Assembly: GCF_008801835.1 (NCBI RefSeq) | Contig: NZ_VZOW01000005.1 | Span: forward strand, 124,001 to 188,000 | Length of the DNA stretch: 64,000 nucleotides | Source of the DNA: Cupriavidus pauculus | GTDB taxonomy: Bacteria > Pseudomonadota > Gammaproteobacteria > Burkholderiales > Burkholderiaceae | Direction: 5' to 3' | The notes under the pieces: generated by a model | Databases searched by the model: none | The model's input: the letters and a program-made list of their open reading frames with translations, nothing else | Told to the model about the DNA's origin: nothing | Made by a program: the position numbers and the translations under genes | Part shown: positions 16,908 to 26,755 of the stretch, piece after piece | Position numbering within the stretch: position 1 is the stretch's first letter | How the letters are laid out: every line of letters starts with the position of its first letter

Positions 16908-18683
16908 CTAATCTGCGGCGCCGGACCGCGCGGCGGCGGCCCGTGCCATGGCATGTTCCGGAAATTGCGACAGTAGCGCGCTCACCACGCCGTTGGTCCA
17001 TCCAAAGCCGTCCTGCAGCGGATATTCCCCGCCGCTGCCGCCCTTCGCCCCGTCCTGTCTGGGCAGTAATCGATACTTTTCCACCAGCTTGTATTCGTGC
17101 GTATAGAGGCTGGCCACCGTATTCAGCCATCGGTGGGCAATGTCGTCGGCAAGATCCGCAAATCCGTAATGGCGCAGCCCCACTATGCCGATCCAGTGCA
17201 GTGGTGCCCAGCCGTTTGGACGGTCCCATTGTTGGCCGGAATCGATCCGGGTCGTGGCGAGCCCCCCGTCCTCGATCAGCTGCGCCGCGGTGATCGACGC
17301 GACGCCACTTGCCTGCTGCGGGCTAGCCAGCCCGACAAACAGCGGCATCAGCGTGGCGGCGCACAGTTGCGTGCGCCGCGCGCCGCGATGCCAGTCGAAA
17401 TCGAAAAAGGCGCCGGTCGTTTCGTCCCACATGAGCGCGTCGATCGCCACGCGGCGACGCTCCGCCGCCTCGCGATAGCGCGCTGCGTCGGCGTGGTTGC
17501 CCGCCCGGTCGGATAATGCGGCCAGCCGGCATTCAGCGTGCCACAGCAGAGCGTTGAGATCGACGGGTAGGATCGCCGTGGTGCGGATCGATGCCAGGTC
17601 GCACTTGACGTGGTTCTGCACGAATTCGGGTTCGCACCAGCGCGAACTGAAATCCCAGCCCGACTCCGCCGCCGCGCGCAAATCGCGATACACCAGGTGG
17701 GCGGGTCGCCCGCTGCGGCGTGCCGTCTCCACGTCTTCCAGATACGCCTCCTCGCGCGGATGGGCGCGGTCATCCCAATAGCGGTTCAGCAGGGCGCCGC
17801 CCGGCAGGCACACCGTGCGCCGCCAGGCGCTGCCCGGTTGCAGGTGTGCGCTGCCATCCATCCAGAAGTCGTACTCCTTGCGCAATTGCGGCAGGTAGCG
17901 CAGGGCCGTGTCGACGCCGTGGTTTTCGAACAGGTCCACCATCAGCGTGAAAACGGGCGGCTGCGAGCGGCTCAGGTAGTACGATCGCGTGCCGTTCGGC
18001 ACATGGCCGTAGGTATCGAGCAGATAGGCGAAGTTATCGGCCATCGCACGCATCAGGTCGCACCGCCCGCTGGCCGACAGGCCCAGCATCGTGAAATACG
18101 AATCCCAATAGTACAGCTCGCGGAAGCGCCCGCCCGGCACCACATACGGTTGCGGCAGTGGCAGCAACGAGCATTGCGGCGGATGTTCCGTGGGCTCGCG
18201 AGTCAGCACCGGCCACAGGCCATCGATATGCTCGCGCAGCGAATTGTCAGGATTCGATACATAGTTGTCGTCCGGGATGGTTTCTCGGGCGAAATGGGCG
18301 CACACGAAGCCCTCGAGCGAGAAATCCGGCGCCTCGCGCTCTGCGCGATAGCGCGCGAGGATGGCATCGGGTTCGTACAGCGGAATGCAGTCCGGAAACG
18401 TTTTGCTGTCGCGGAACATGCCGCTGGCCTGCACCGCGACAAAGAGTTCGGCGTAGCGCTCCGCTGGGGAAAGCGCGTCTGGTACGTCATGGCCGGCCAG
18501 CGCGGCGGGTGCCGGGCAGGGCAGATGCGTGACGGATGGCGCGTGGGCGTGGCAATGCATGGGCCCGTGCGTGCTATCGGCGCGGCGAGCCGCAGCGTGC
18601 GGCGTGGCATCCGCCTGGGCCTCGGTGGTCTGGACGACTGCGTGCGGCACGCCGTTGCCGCGCGGCGCATCATTGTTCGGCAT
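16908..18683 (-). CDS. treA: Trehalase (GH37)
   Basis: A 591-residue alpha,alpha-trehalase that splits trehalose into two glucose units. Both GH37 signatures are exact: PGGRFRELYYWDSY (about residue 187) and QWDRPNGWAP (about residue 488). The glycine-rich GGSGGEYPLQDGFGWTNGV loop is near the end. The first ~70 residues (His/Ala/Pro-rich, no clear signal peptide) precede the catalytic domain, so location is uncertain; TreA-type enzymes are normally periplasmic and TreF cytoplasmic. It overlaps the SDR gene stop by 14 bases, so the two are probably translated together. Confidence 0.93.
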   Translation of the reverse strand: MPNNDAPRGNGVPHAVVQTTEAQADATPHAAARRADSTHGPMHCHAHAPSVTHLPCPAPAALAGHDVPDALSPAERYAELFVAVQASGMFRDSKTFPDCIPLYEPDAILARYRAEREAPDFSLEGFVCAHFARETIPDDNYVSNPDNSLREHIDGLWPVLTREPTEHPPQCSLLPLPQPYVVPGGRFRELYYWDSYFTMLGLSASGRCDLMRAMADNFAYLLDTYGHVPNGTRSYYLSRSQPPVFTLMVDLFENHGVDTALRYLPQLRKEYDFWMDGSAHLQPGSAWRRTVCLPGGALLNRYWDDRAHPREEAYLEDVETARRSGRPAHLVYRDLRAAAESGWDFSSRWCEPEFVQNHVKCDLASIRTTAILPVDLNALLWHAECRLAALSDRAGNHADAARYREAAERRRVAIDALMWDETTGAFFDFDWHRGARRTQLCAATLMPLFVGLASPQQASGVASITAAQLIEDGGLATTRIDSGQQWDRPNGWAPLHWIGIVGLRHYGFADLADDIAHRWLNTVASLYTHEYKLVEKYRLLPRQDGAKGGSGGEYPLQDGFGWTNGVVSALLSQFPEHAMARAAAARSGAAD

Positions 18684-19437
18684 AGTTCCACAGCAATCCG
18701 CCGTCGATCACCAGCGTGGCGCCGGTGATGTAATCGGCCTCCGCGCTGGCCAGGTACGCCACCAAGCCGGCCACTTCGGCCGGGCGTCCCAGACGAGCGA
18801 GCGGTATGTCGTCGATGAGCGCCTGGAGTTGGGCGCGATCCGCCATCAGGTTGCGATTGATCGGCGTCTCGATGGCTCCGGGCGCGATGTTGTTGACGGT
18901 GATGCCAAGCGGCGCCAGTTCGATGGCCAGGTTGCGCATCATCATGCGAAGCCCGCCCTTGCTCGCGCAGTAGCTGGTGAAATGCGGGAACGGCAGTTCT
19001 TCATGGACGGAACTAATGTTGATGATCTTGCCGCCGCATTGGCGTGCCTGCAGATGCCTGACAAAAAACTGCGTGAGGAAGAACGGGCCTTTGAGATTGG
19101 TGTCGAGCACGCGGTCGTAATCGGTCTCGGTGACTTCCGTGAACGGTGCACGGATTTCAACGCCTGCGTTGTTGACCAGGATGTCGAGCCTGCCGGCCAG
19201 GCGGGAGCCCTCGTCGATCAAAGCGCCAGCCTGCGCCACGTTGCCGATATCCGCGGCCACGACAAAGGCGCGGCGGCCGGCGGCGCGCACTGCATCGGCG
19301 ATCTCGTCGGCCTTGGCATCGTGGCGATGCACCGCGATCACGACGTCGGCGCCCTCTTGCGCGAGCCGCAGGGCAATTGCTTGTCCGATCCCGCCAGCGC
19401 CCCCAGTGACAAGGGCCGTCCTGTCTTGCAAACGCAT
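18670..19437 (-). CDS. SDR-family oxidoreductase (glucose dehydrogenase-like)
   Basis: A 255-residue classical short-chain dehydrogenase. The NAD(P)-binding motif is TGGAGGIG (residues 11-18), NNAG follows and the catalytic set is Ser/Tyr/Lys in NISS and YCASKGG. The sequence style (MRLQDRTALVTGGAGGIGQA, TPINRNLM, GGLLWNYAEQ) resembles glucose 1-dehydrogenase-type SDRs. Because its gene overlaps trehalase, oxidation of the glucose released from trehalose is an attractive but unproven role. Confidence 0.88.
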   Translation of the reverse strand: MRLQDRTALVTGGAGGIGQAIALRLAQEGADVVIAVHRHDAKADEIADAVRAAGRRAFVVAADIGNVAQAGALIDEGSRLAGRLDILVNNAGVEIRAPFTEVTETDYDRVLDTNLKGPFFLTQFFVRHLQARQCGGKIINISSVHEELPFPHFTSYCASKGGLRMMMRNLAIELAPLGITVNNIAPGAIETPINRNLMADRAQLQALIDDIPLARLGRPAEVAGLVAYLASAEADYITGATLVIDGGLLWNYAEQ

Positions 19438-19549
19438 GCTCGGTACTCCTGTAGCGCAGGCGGGCAGACGCGCTGCCCGCTTGCCCGAAAATCATTGCAA
19501 ACCGCGGTAGCCGCCCCACGCGTCACTCTTCCACGCATGGCAAGCGGTG

Positions 19550-19648
19550 CGACTCGCCGAAAGGCTTTCGACAATGGGGTTTCGACCATGGCGATGGAGT
19601 GAAGATCCACGCCGAAACCCATGCCAGCAGGGTGCCATAGGCGAGTCG
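19550..19648. other. Nested inverted repeats upstream of the SDR-trehalase genes
   Basis: An outer pair CGACTCGCC (19550-19558) / GGCGAGTCG (19640-19648) encloses an inner pair GGGTTTCG (19577-19584) / CGAAACCC (19613-19620). Both stems are perfect. The structure lies in the 253-base gap between the shikimate kinase stop and the SDR start, so on the minus strand it would be in the SDR-trehalase leader. It may be a structured 5' leader or small RNA. No known riboswitch was recognised. Confidence 0.45.
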
Positions 19649-19690
19649 AAGGCGCTGTAAGACGATTCTGAAACCGCTGTCGGGTGCGGT

Positions 19691-20239
19691 TCAGGCGTGC
19701 GGCACCGTGTCGCTGGCGGTCAGTCCCAAGGCTGTGAGCACGTGGCCGGCCGCCTGCGCGACGCTCCCGGTGTGGGCCGGCATGATGATGTGGGCGATCT
19801 CACGGTAGATCGGATCGCGTTCGCCGAAAAGCGCCTCCAGCCGCGCGCGCGGATTGCTGGCCTGCAGCAGCGGACGGTTGCGGTTGCGCCGGGTGCGCCG
19901 CCATAGATCGGGCAGCGTGGCGTCCAGATAGATCACATGGCCGCGCGAGCGCAGCATTTCGCGGTTCTCGGGCCGCAACACCGCACCGCCTCCGGTGGCC
20001 AGCACGATGCCGCTGCGACGCGTCAATTCGTCGACCATGCGTGTTTCACGCCGCCGGAAACCGTCTTCGCCTTCCAGTTCAAAAATGGTGGCGATGCGCA
20101 CGCCGCAGCGCGCCTCGATTTCGTGATCGGTGTCATAGAACGGCCGGCCGAGCATGCGTGCGACGGTCCGACCCACCGACGTCTTGCCGGCGCCCATGAA
20201 GCCGATAAAAAAGAGGTTGGTGTCCTGGTCCAGGTGCAT
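19691..20239 (-). CDS. aroK: Shikimate kinase
   Basis: A 182-residue P-loop kinase that phosphorylates shikimate in aromatic amino acid synthesis. Walker A is [11 protein letters not shown], followed by FYDTDHEIE, the substrate arginine in [16 protein letters not shown] and the lid region RRNRNRPLL. The ATG at 20239 gives the normal length. It is not next to aroB, so it is probably a second copy, perhaps tied to the aromatic catabolism genes alongside. Confidence 0.92.
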   Translation of the reverse strand: MHLDQDTNLFFIGFMGAGKTSVGRTVARMLGRPFYDTDHEIEARCGVRIATIFELEGEDGFRRRETRMVDELTRRSGIVLATGGGAVLRPENREMLRSRGHVIYLDATLPDLWRRTRRNRNRPLLQASNPRARLEALFGERDPIYREIAHIIMPAHTGSVAQAAGHVLTALGLTASDTVPHA

Positions 20240-20314
20240 GCGTCGCAGCGATCCGTGCCGATGCGCGCAACGGTAGCACGTCTGGTGCGTCTGCACAGGC
20301 AAAGGCATTGCTGT

Positions 20315-21253
20315 TCAAACAGCTGCTGCAATTTGCCGGATGGTTTCGGCGAACGCTTCGGCCACCGGTTCCAGTACGCGATCGCTGCGCCGAAGCAGGC
20401 CGATCGGTTCCTCGGTGCCCTGGGTGTCGATGCCCAACAGCGTCATTTCGCCGGCCGCCACGGCGCGCCGCGTGGCGGACATCGGCGCGGCCCACACGCC
20501 GTCGCCTTGCGCGGTCACCAGCCGGCCCAGGTAGGCATCGGCCGTTTCCAGGCAGCCGTCGGGCAGGGTCAGGCCGTGCCGCGCCAGCAGGCTTTCGGTG
20601 CTATGGCGCGGGATCGATCCGACCGCCGGTACTACCAGCGGCCACGCCAGCACGTCGGCCACGCCCAAGCGCGGCTGCTCCGCCAGCGGATGGCCGGCGC
20701 GCACGGCAAACACCAGCGGCTCGCCGGCCAGCGATTCGAACCACAGTCCTTCCATGGCAGCGGGATCGTCCATGCGGCCGATCACCACATCGAGCAAGTC
20801 GGCCTTGAGCCAGTCGATCAGCGTCCGATTCATGCCGCTCTGCACGGCCAGCCCCACGTCGGGATGAAGTGAGCGAAACCGCGTGACTGCATCCAGCAGC
20901 AGCGCCGGCACGATGCTTGGCAAGGCGCCGACGCGAATGCGCTCCTGGGTGCGCGCGTGCGCGCCGACAAGGCTGTCCGCCGCCGCATCGATGTCGCCGA
21001 TAATGCGCAGCGCGTGGCGCAGGAAGCGCATGCCGGCGGCGGTAAGCGTGGTGCCGGCGCGCTGACGTACAAGCAGCCGCGCGCCCGCCAGTTCCTCAAG
21101 CTCGCTTAGCGTTTTCGACACGGCGGGCTGGGTCAGACCTAATTGCTCGCCCGCGCGCCCCAAATGCTGGGTCTGCGCCACGGCTACAAAGCAATGCAGA
21201 TGTCGCAAACGAATTCGGGTGCGGAAAGCATCTGAGGAAAGCGCCGCTTGCAT
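20315..21253 (-). CDS. pcaQ: LysR-family regulator, PcaQ-like
   Basis: A 312-residue LysR regulator. The helix-turn-helix is LRHLHCFVAVAQTQHLGRAGEQLGLTQPAVSKTLSELEE, typical of the PcaQ/GbpR branch. The effector domain includes VRAGHPLAEQ and VPAVGSIPRHS. It is divergent from pcaH with a 97-base gap that contains an inverted repeat and a promoter. PcaQ proteins activate protocatechuate genes in response to beta-carboxy-muconate-type intermediates. Confidence 0.85.
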   Translation of the reverse strand: MQAALSSDAFRTRIRLRHLHCFVAVAQTQHLGRAGEQLGLTQPAVSKTLSELEELAGARLLVRQRAGTTLTAAGMRFLRHALRIIGDIDAAADSLVGAHARTQERIRVGALPSIVPALLLDAVTRFRSLHPDVGLAVQSGMNRTLIDWLKADLLDVVIGRMDDPAAMEGLWFESLAGEPLVFAVRAGHPLAEQPRLGVADVLAWPLVVPAVGSIPRHSTESLLARHGLTLPDGCLETADAYLGRLVTAQGDGVWAAPMSATRRAVAAGEMTLLGIDTQGTEEPIGLLRRSDRVLEPVAEAFAETIRQIAAAV

Positions 21254-21267
21254 AAATAAAATTCATA

Positions 21268-21316
21268 TAAATTGCAAACAAACTCAATTTACATGACTTC
21301 TTGACTTCAATACAGT
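21268..21316 (+). promoter_or_regulatory. PcaQ-type operator overlapping the pcaH promoter
   Basis: An inverted repeat TAAATTG (21268-21274) / CAATTTA (21285-21291) with a 10-base spacer overlaps a -35 TTTACA (21288-21293), which is 17 bases from a -10 TACAGT (21311-21316). A LysR site touching the -35 is the classic activator layout. The regulator is encoded divergently, so this one element could serve both genes. Confidence 0.6.
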
Positions 21317-21350
21317 CGCGTCACTCCACCACCTCACCCCGGAGACAGCG

Positions 21351-22064
21351 ATGCCCCCACGCTCCGATCGCCCCGCGCCGTACCGCCGGCCGTACTGGAA
21401 CACCCAGCCGGATTATCGTTACGACCCCTATGCATCCACGCAACTGCGCGCGCCGACTCAACCACTGATCACGCTGCCGCAGTCGTTGTCGGAAGTGACC
21501 GGTCCGACCTTCGGCCCCGAATTCGTCCGCGCAGGCGATAACGACCTGACCGTCGGCAACGGCGGCGAGCCCATCGGCGAACGCATGCTCGTCACGGGCC
21601 GCGTGCTCGACGAAAACGGCCGCCCCGTGCCGAACGCGCTGATCGAAATCTGGCAGGCCAATGCCGCAGGCCGCTACACGCACCGCCGCGATCAGCATGA
21701 CGCGCCGCTCGACCCGCATTTCTCGGGCGAGGGACGCACCATCACCGATGCCGACGGCCACTATCAGTTCAAGACGATCAAGCCCGGCGCATACCCCTGG
21801 CGCAACCACCACAATGCCTGGCGGCCGCAGCACATTCATTTCTCGCTGTTCGGCAATGCATATGCCACGCGACTGGTGACGCAGATGTATTTCCCCGGCG
21901 ATCCGCTGCTCGCCTATGACCCGATCTTCCAGTGCGTGCCGGACGAAAAGGCGCGCAACCGTCTGATTGCAGGTTTCGACTGGGAGACCACTTCGCCCGA
22001 GTACGCACTCGGTTACCGGTTCGATATCGTCTTGCGTGGCCGCGATGCCACGCCAATGGAGTAA
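21351..22064 (+). CDS. pcaH: Protocatechuate 3,4-dioxygenase beta subunit
   Basis: A 237-residue intradiol dioxygenase subunit carrying the catalytic ferric iron. The iron ligands are visible in the usual order: tyrosines near GRYTHRRDQHD and GAYPWRNHHNAW, then RPQHIHFS with two histidines. The N-terminal RPYWNTQPDYRYDPY is characteristic of the beta subunit. It cleaves protocatechuate to beta-carboxy-cis,cis-muconate. It lies four bases ahead of pcaG. Confidence 0.97.
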   Translation: MPPRSDRPAPYRRPYWNTQPDYRYDPYASTQLRAPTQPLITLPQSLSEVTGPTFGPEFVRAGDNDLTVGNGGEPIGERMLVTGRVLDENGRPVPNALIEIWQANAAGRYTHRRDQHDAPLDPHFSGEGRTITDADGHYQFKTIKPGAYPWRNHHNAWRPQHIHFSLFGNAYATRLVTQMYFPGDPLLAYDPIFQCVPDEKARNRLIAGFDWETTSPEYALGYRFDIVLRGRDATPME

Positions 22065-22067
22065 GCC

Positions 22068-22637
22068 ATGCTGTACGCCACCGCATCGCAGACCGTCGGT
22101 CCGTACCTGCATATCGGCCTGTCCGGCCTGAACTGCGCGGACCTGACCGCCGACGCGCCCGAACTGGCCGGGCAGCGCATCGTGATCGAAGGCCGCGTGC
22201 TCGATGGCCGCGGCGAACCGGTGCCCGACGGCATGGTTGAGATCTGGCAGGCCAACCCTGCCGGCCGCTATCGCCATCCCGACGATGCGCGCGATGTGCC
22301 GCTCGCGCCGGGCTTTACCGGCTTTGGCCGCGTTCCCACCGAGGCCGACGGCGCCTTCCGCTTTGTCACGGTCAAGCCGGGCGCCGTGCCCGGCATCGAC
22401 GGTCGTCCGCAGGCGCCGCACATCATGGTTTCGGTGTTCATGCGCGGGCTCGTCAAGCACGTGGCCACGCGCATGTATTTTCCCGACGAGGGCGAAGCCA
22501 ACAGCGCCGACGCAGTGCTGTCGCTGGTGCCGGCCGAGCGGATCGGCACACTGGTGGCGCGGTCCGACGGGCCGCAACGCTATCGTTGGGACATCGTGCT
22601 GCAGGGCGCGGCCGAGACCGTGTTTTTCGACATCTAG
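22068..22637 (+). CDS. pcaG: Protocatechuate 3,4-dioxygenase alpha subunit
   Basis: A 189-residue partner of PcaH with the same intradiol fold (MVEIWQANPAGRYRHPDD). It lacks the iron histidines: the position of HIHFS reads HIMVS, as expected for the structural alpha subunit. It begins three bases after the pcaH stop, an arrangement that keeps the subunits in balance. Confidence 0.96.
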   Translation: MLYATASQTVGPYLHIGLSGLNCADLTADAPELAGQRIVIEGRVLDGRGEPVPDGMVEIWQANPAGRYRHPDDARDVPLAPGFTGFGRVPTEADGAFRFVTVKPGAVPGIDGRPQAPHIMVSVFMRGLVKHVATRMYFPDEGEANSADAVLSLVPAERIGTLVARSDGPQRYRWDIVLQGAAETVFFDI

Positions 22638-22736
22638 CGCACCAGTGTTGGCGCGTGCGGCGCCGGCTGACACCGGTGCCGCGTTTTGCATCACAATCGG
22701 CGCATACCTTGCGGTCCGCCCCCAACCGACAACGCC

Positions 22737-24125
22737 ATGCCCACATTTTCCCGCCTGACGGATCCCATGTTCGGCAGCCCGGCCGTGCTGGAGATATTTT
22801 CCGATATCGGCACCGTGCGCCGCATGCTGGATGTCGAGGCCGCGCTGGCGCATGCCGAGGCCCAGTGCGGCGTGATTCCCGACGCTGCGGCGAGCGTGAT
22901 TGCCCAGGTGTGCGCCGCGCCCGCGGTGATCGACCTCGACGCCCTGTCGCACGCCGCTGTCGCGGCCGGCAACCTTGCCATTCCGTTCGTCAAGCAGTTG
23001 ACGGCCGCCGTTACCGCGCGCGATGCCGAAGCGGGGCGATACGTGCATTGGGGCGCCACCAGCCAGGACATCATCGATACCGCGCTGGTGTTGCAGACAG
23101 CCGATGCGCTGGATGCCATCGACATCGATCTTTTGCAGCTTGGCGATGCATGCGCGGCGCTTGCGGGCGCGCATCGCAATACGCCGATGGTGGCGCGCAC
23201 CTGGCTGCAGCACGCGCTGCCTACCACGTTCGGCGCCAAGGCTGCCGGCTGGCTCGACGCCCTGTGCCGCGACCTACACCGCCTCGAGCGCGCCCGCCAG
23301 CAAGCGCGCGCCTTGCAATTCGGCGGCGCGGCCGGGACGCTGGCAAGCCTTGGCGACGATGCGCCGGCAGTGGCAACTTATTTCGCGCGCGCACTGAAGC
23401 TCGACCTTCCTGCGCTGCCGTGGCACGCACACCGCGACCGCCTGGTGGAAGTGGCGGCGGCGCTCGGCATGCTGACCGGCACGCTGGGCAAAATGGCGCG
23501 CGATATCTCGCTGCTGATGCAGACCGAAATCGCCGAAGCCGCCGAGCCTGCGGGCGAAGGCCGCGGTGGATCCAGCACGATGCCGCACAAACGCAATCCC
23601 GTCGGATGTGCGGCGGTGCTGAGCGCTGCCGTGCGCGTGCCGCCACTGGTGGGCACCATGTTTGCGGCGATGCCACAAGAACATGAGCGCGCGCTGGGCG
23701 GCTGGCAGGCCGAATGGGATACGCTGCCGCAGATCATCACGCTGGCGGCCGGCGCGTTGCGTCAGATGGGCGACGTGATCGGCGGCCTGCATGTCGATGC
23801 GGCGCGCATGCGCGCGAATCTGGACATCACGCACGGACTGATTCTCGGCGAAGCCGCGATGCTCGAACTGGGCCGGCGCATCGGCCGCATGCCTGCGCAC
23901 CGGCTCGTGGAGGCGGCATCGCATCGCGCCATCGCACACGGCCTGACATTGCGCGATGCGCTCGCACAGCAACTGCGCGACGATCCGTCACATGCGGGTT
24001 TGCTCGACGACGCCGCACTCGACAGACTGAGCGATCCCGCGCGCTACGCGGGCCAGGCCACATCGTTTGCCGATGCGGCGGTGGCCGCCTGGCGCACCGC
24101 GCGTGCGGAACGAAAAAACGACTGA
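22737..24125 (+). CDS. pcaB: 3-Carboxy-cis,cis-muconate cycloisomerase
   Basis: A 462-residue enzyme of the fumarase/aspartase superfamily that closes beta-carboxymuconate to gamma-carboxymuconolactone. The superfamily signature GSSTMPHKRNP is near residue 280, and HWGATSQDIIDTA gives the second conserved segment. The ATG at 22737 gives the standard PcaB N-terminus (MPTFSRLTDPMFGSP); an in-frame upstream ATG only adds sequence resembling a leader. Confidence 0.96.
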   Translation: MPTFSRLTDPMFGSPAVLEIFSDIGTVRRMLDVEAALAHAEAQCGVIPDAAASVIAQVCAAPAVIDLDALSHAAVAAGNLAIPFVKQLTAAVTARDAEAGRYVHWGATSQDIIDTALVLQTADALDAIDIDLLQLGDACAALAGAHRNTPMVARTWLQHALPTTFGAKAAGWLDALCRDLHRLERARQQARALQFGGAAGTLASLGDDAPAVATYFARALKLDLPALPWHAHRDRLVEVAAALGMLTGTLGKMARDISLLMQTEIAEAAEPAGEGRGGSSTMPHKRNPVGCAAVLSAAVRVPPLVGTMFAAMPQEHERALGGWQAEWDTLPQIITLAAGALRQMGDVIGGLHVDAARMRANLDITHGLILGEAAMLELGRRIGRMPAHRLVEAASHRAIAHGLTLRDALAQQLRDDPSHAGLLDDAALDRLSDPARYAGQATSFADAAVAAWRTARAERKND

Positions 24126-24137
24126 CCGGAGACCACC

Positions 24138-26572
<2,435 letters not shown>

Positions 26573-26644
26573 CGCCCATCGAAATGCTTGGCGACGCGCG
26601 AATGCCTCGGCGCGCTGCCGTAACGCCGCGCCGTATCCATATGT

Positions 26645-26681
26645 TCCATATATGGATATATCGCCAGGCATATATTTTACG
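26645..26681 (+). promoter_or_regulatory. AT-rich control element ahead of the tannase gene
   Basis: This contains a perfect 12-bp palindrome TCCATATATGGA (26645-26656) followed by GCATATATTTTACG (26668-26681). The latter 14 bases recur exactly at 30486-30499, upstream of the hydrolase at 30595, with the LysR gene between them. I infer a site for a shared regulator or promoter. Confidence 0.55.
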
Positions 26682-26755
26682 GACCGATAAGCCGGTGCTA
26701 CCGTCTCGCTCCAGCCATCCGGCACAAGTACCGGAGGCATTGGAGGAGACGAGAC

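Noticed and set aside
21321..23213. A 630-codon minus-strand frame across pcaHGB
   Set aside because: It covers three confirmed genes on the other strand; its His/Gly/Ala/Arg content is typical of antisense reading.
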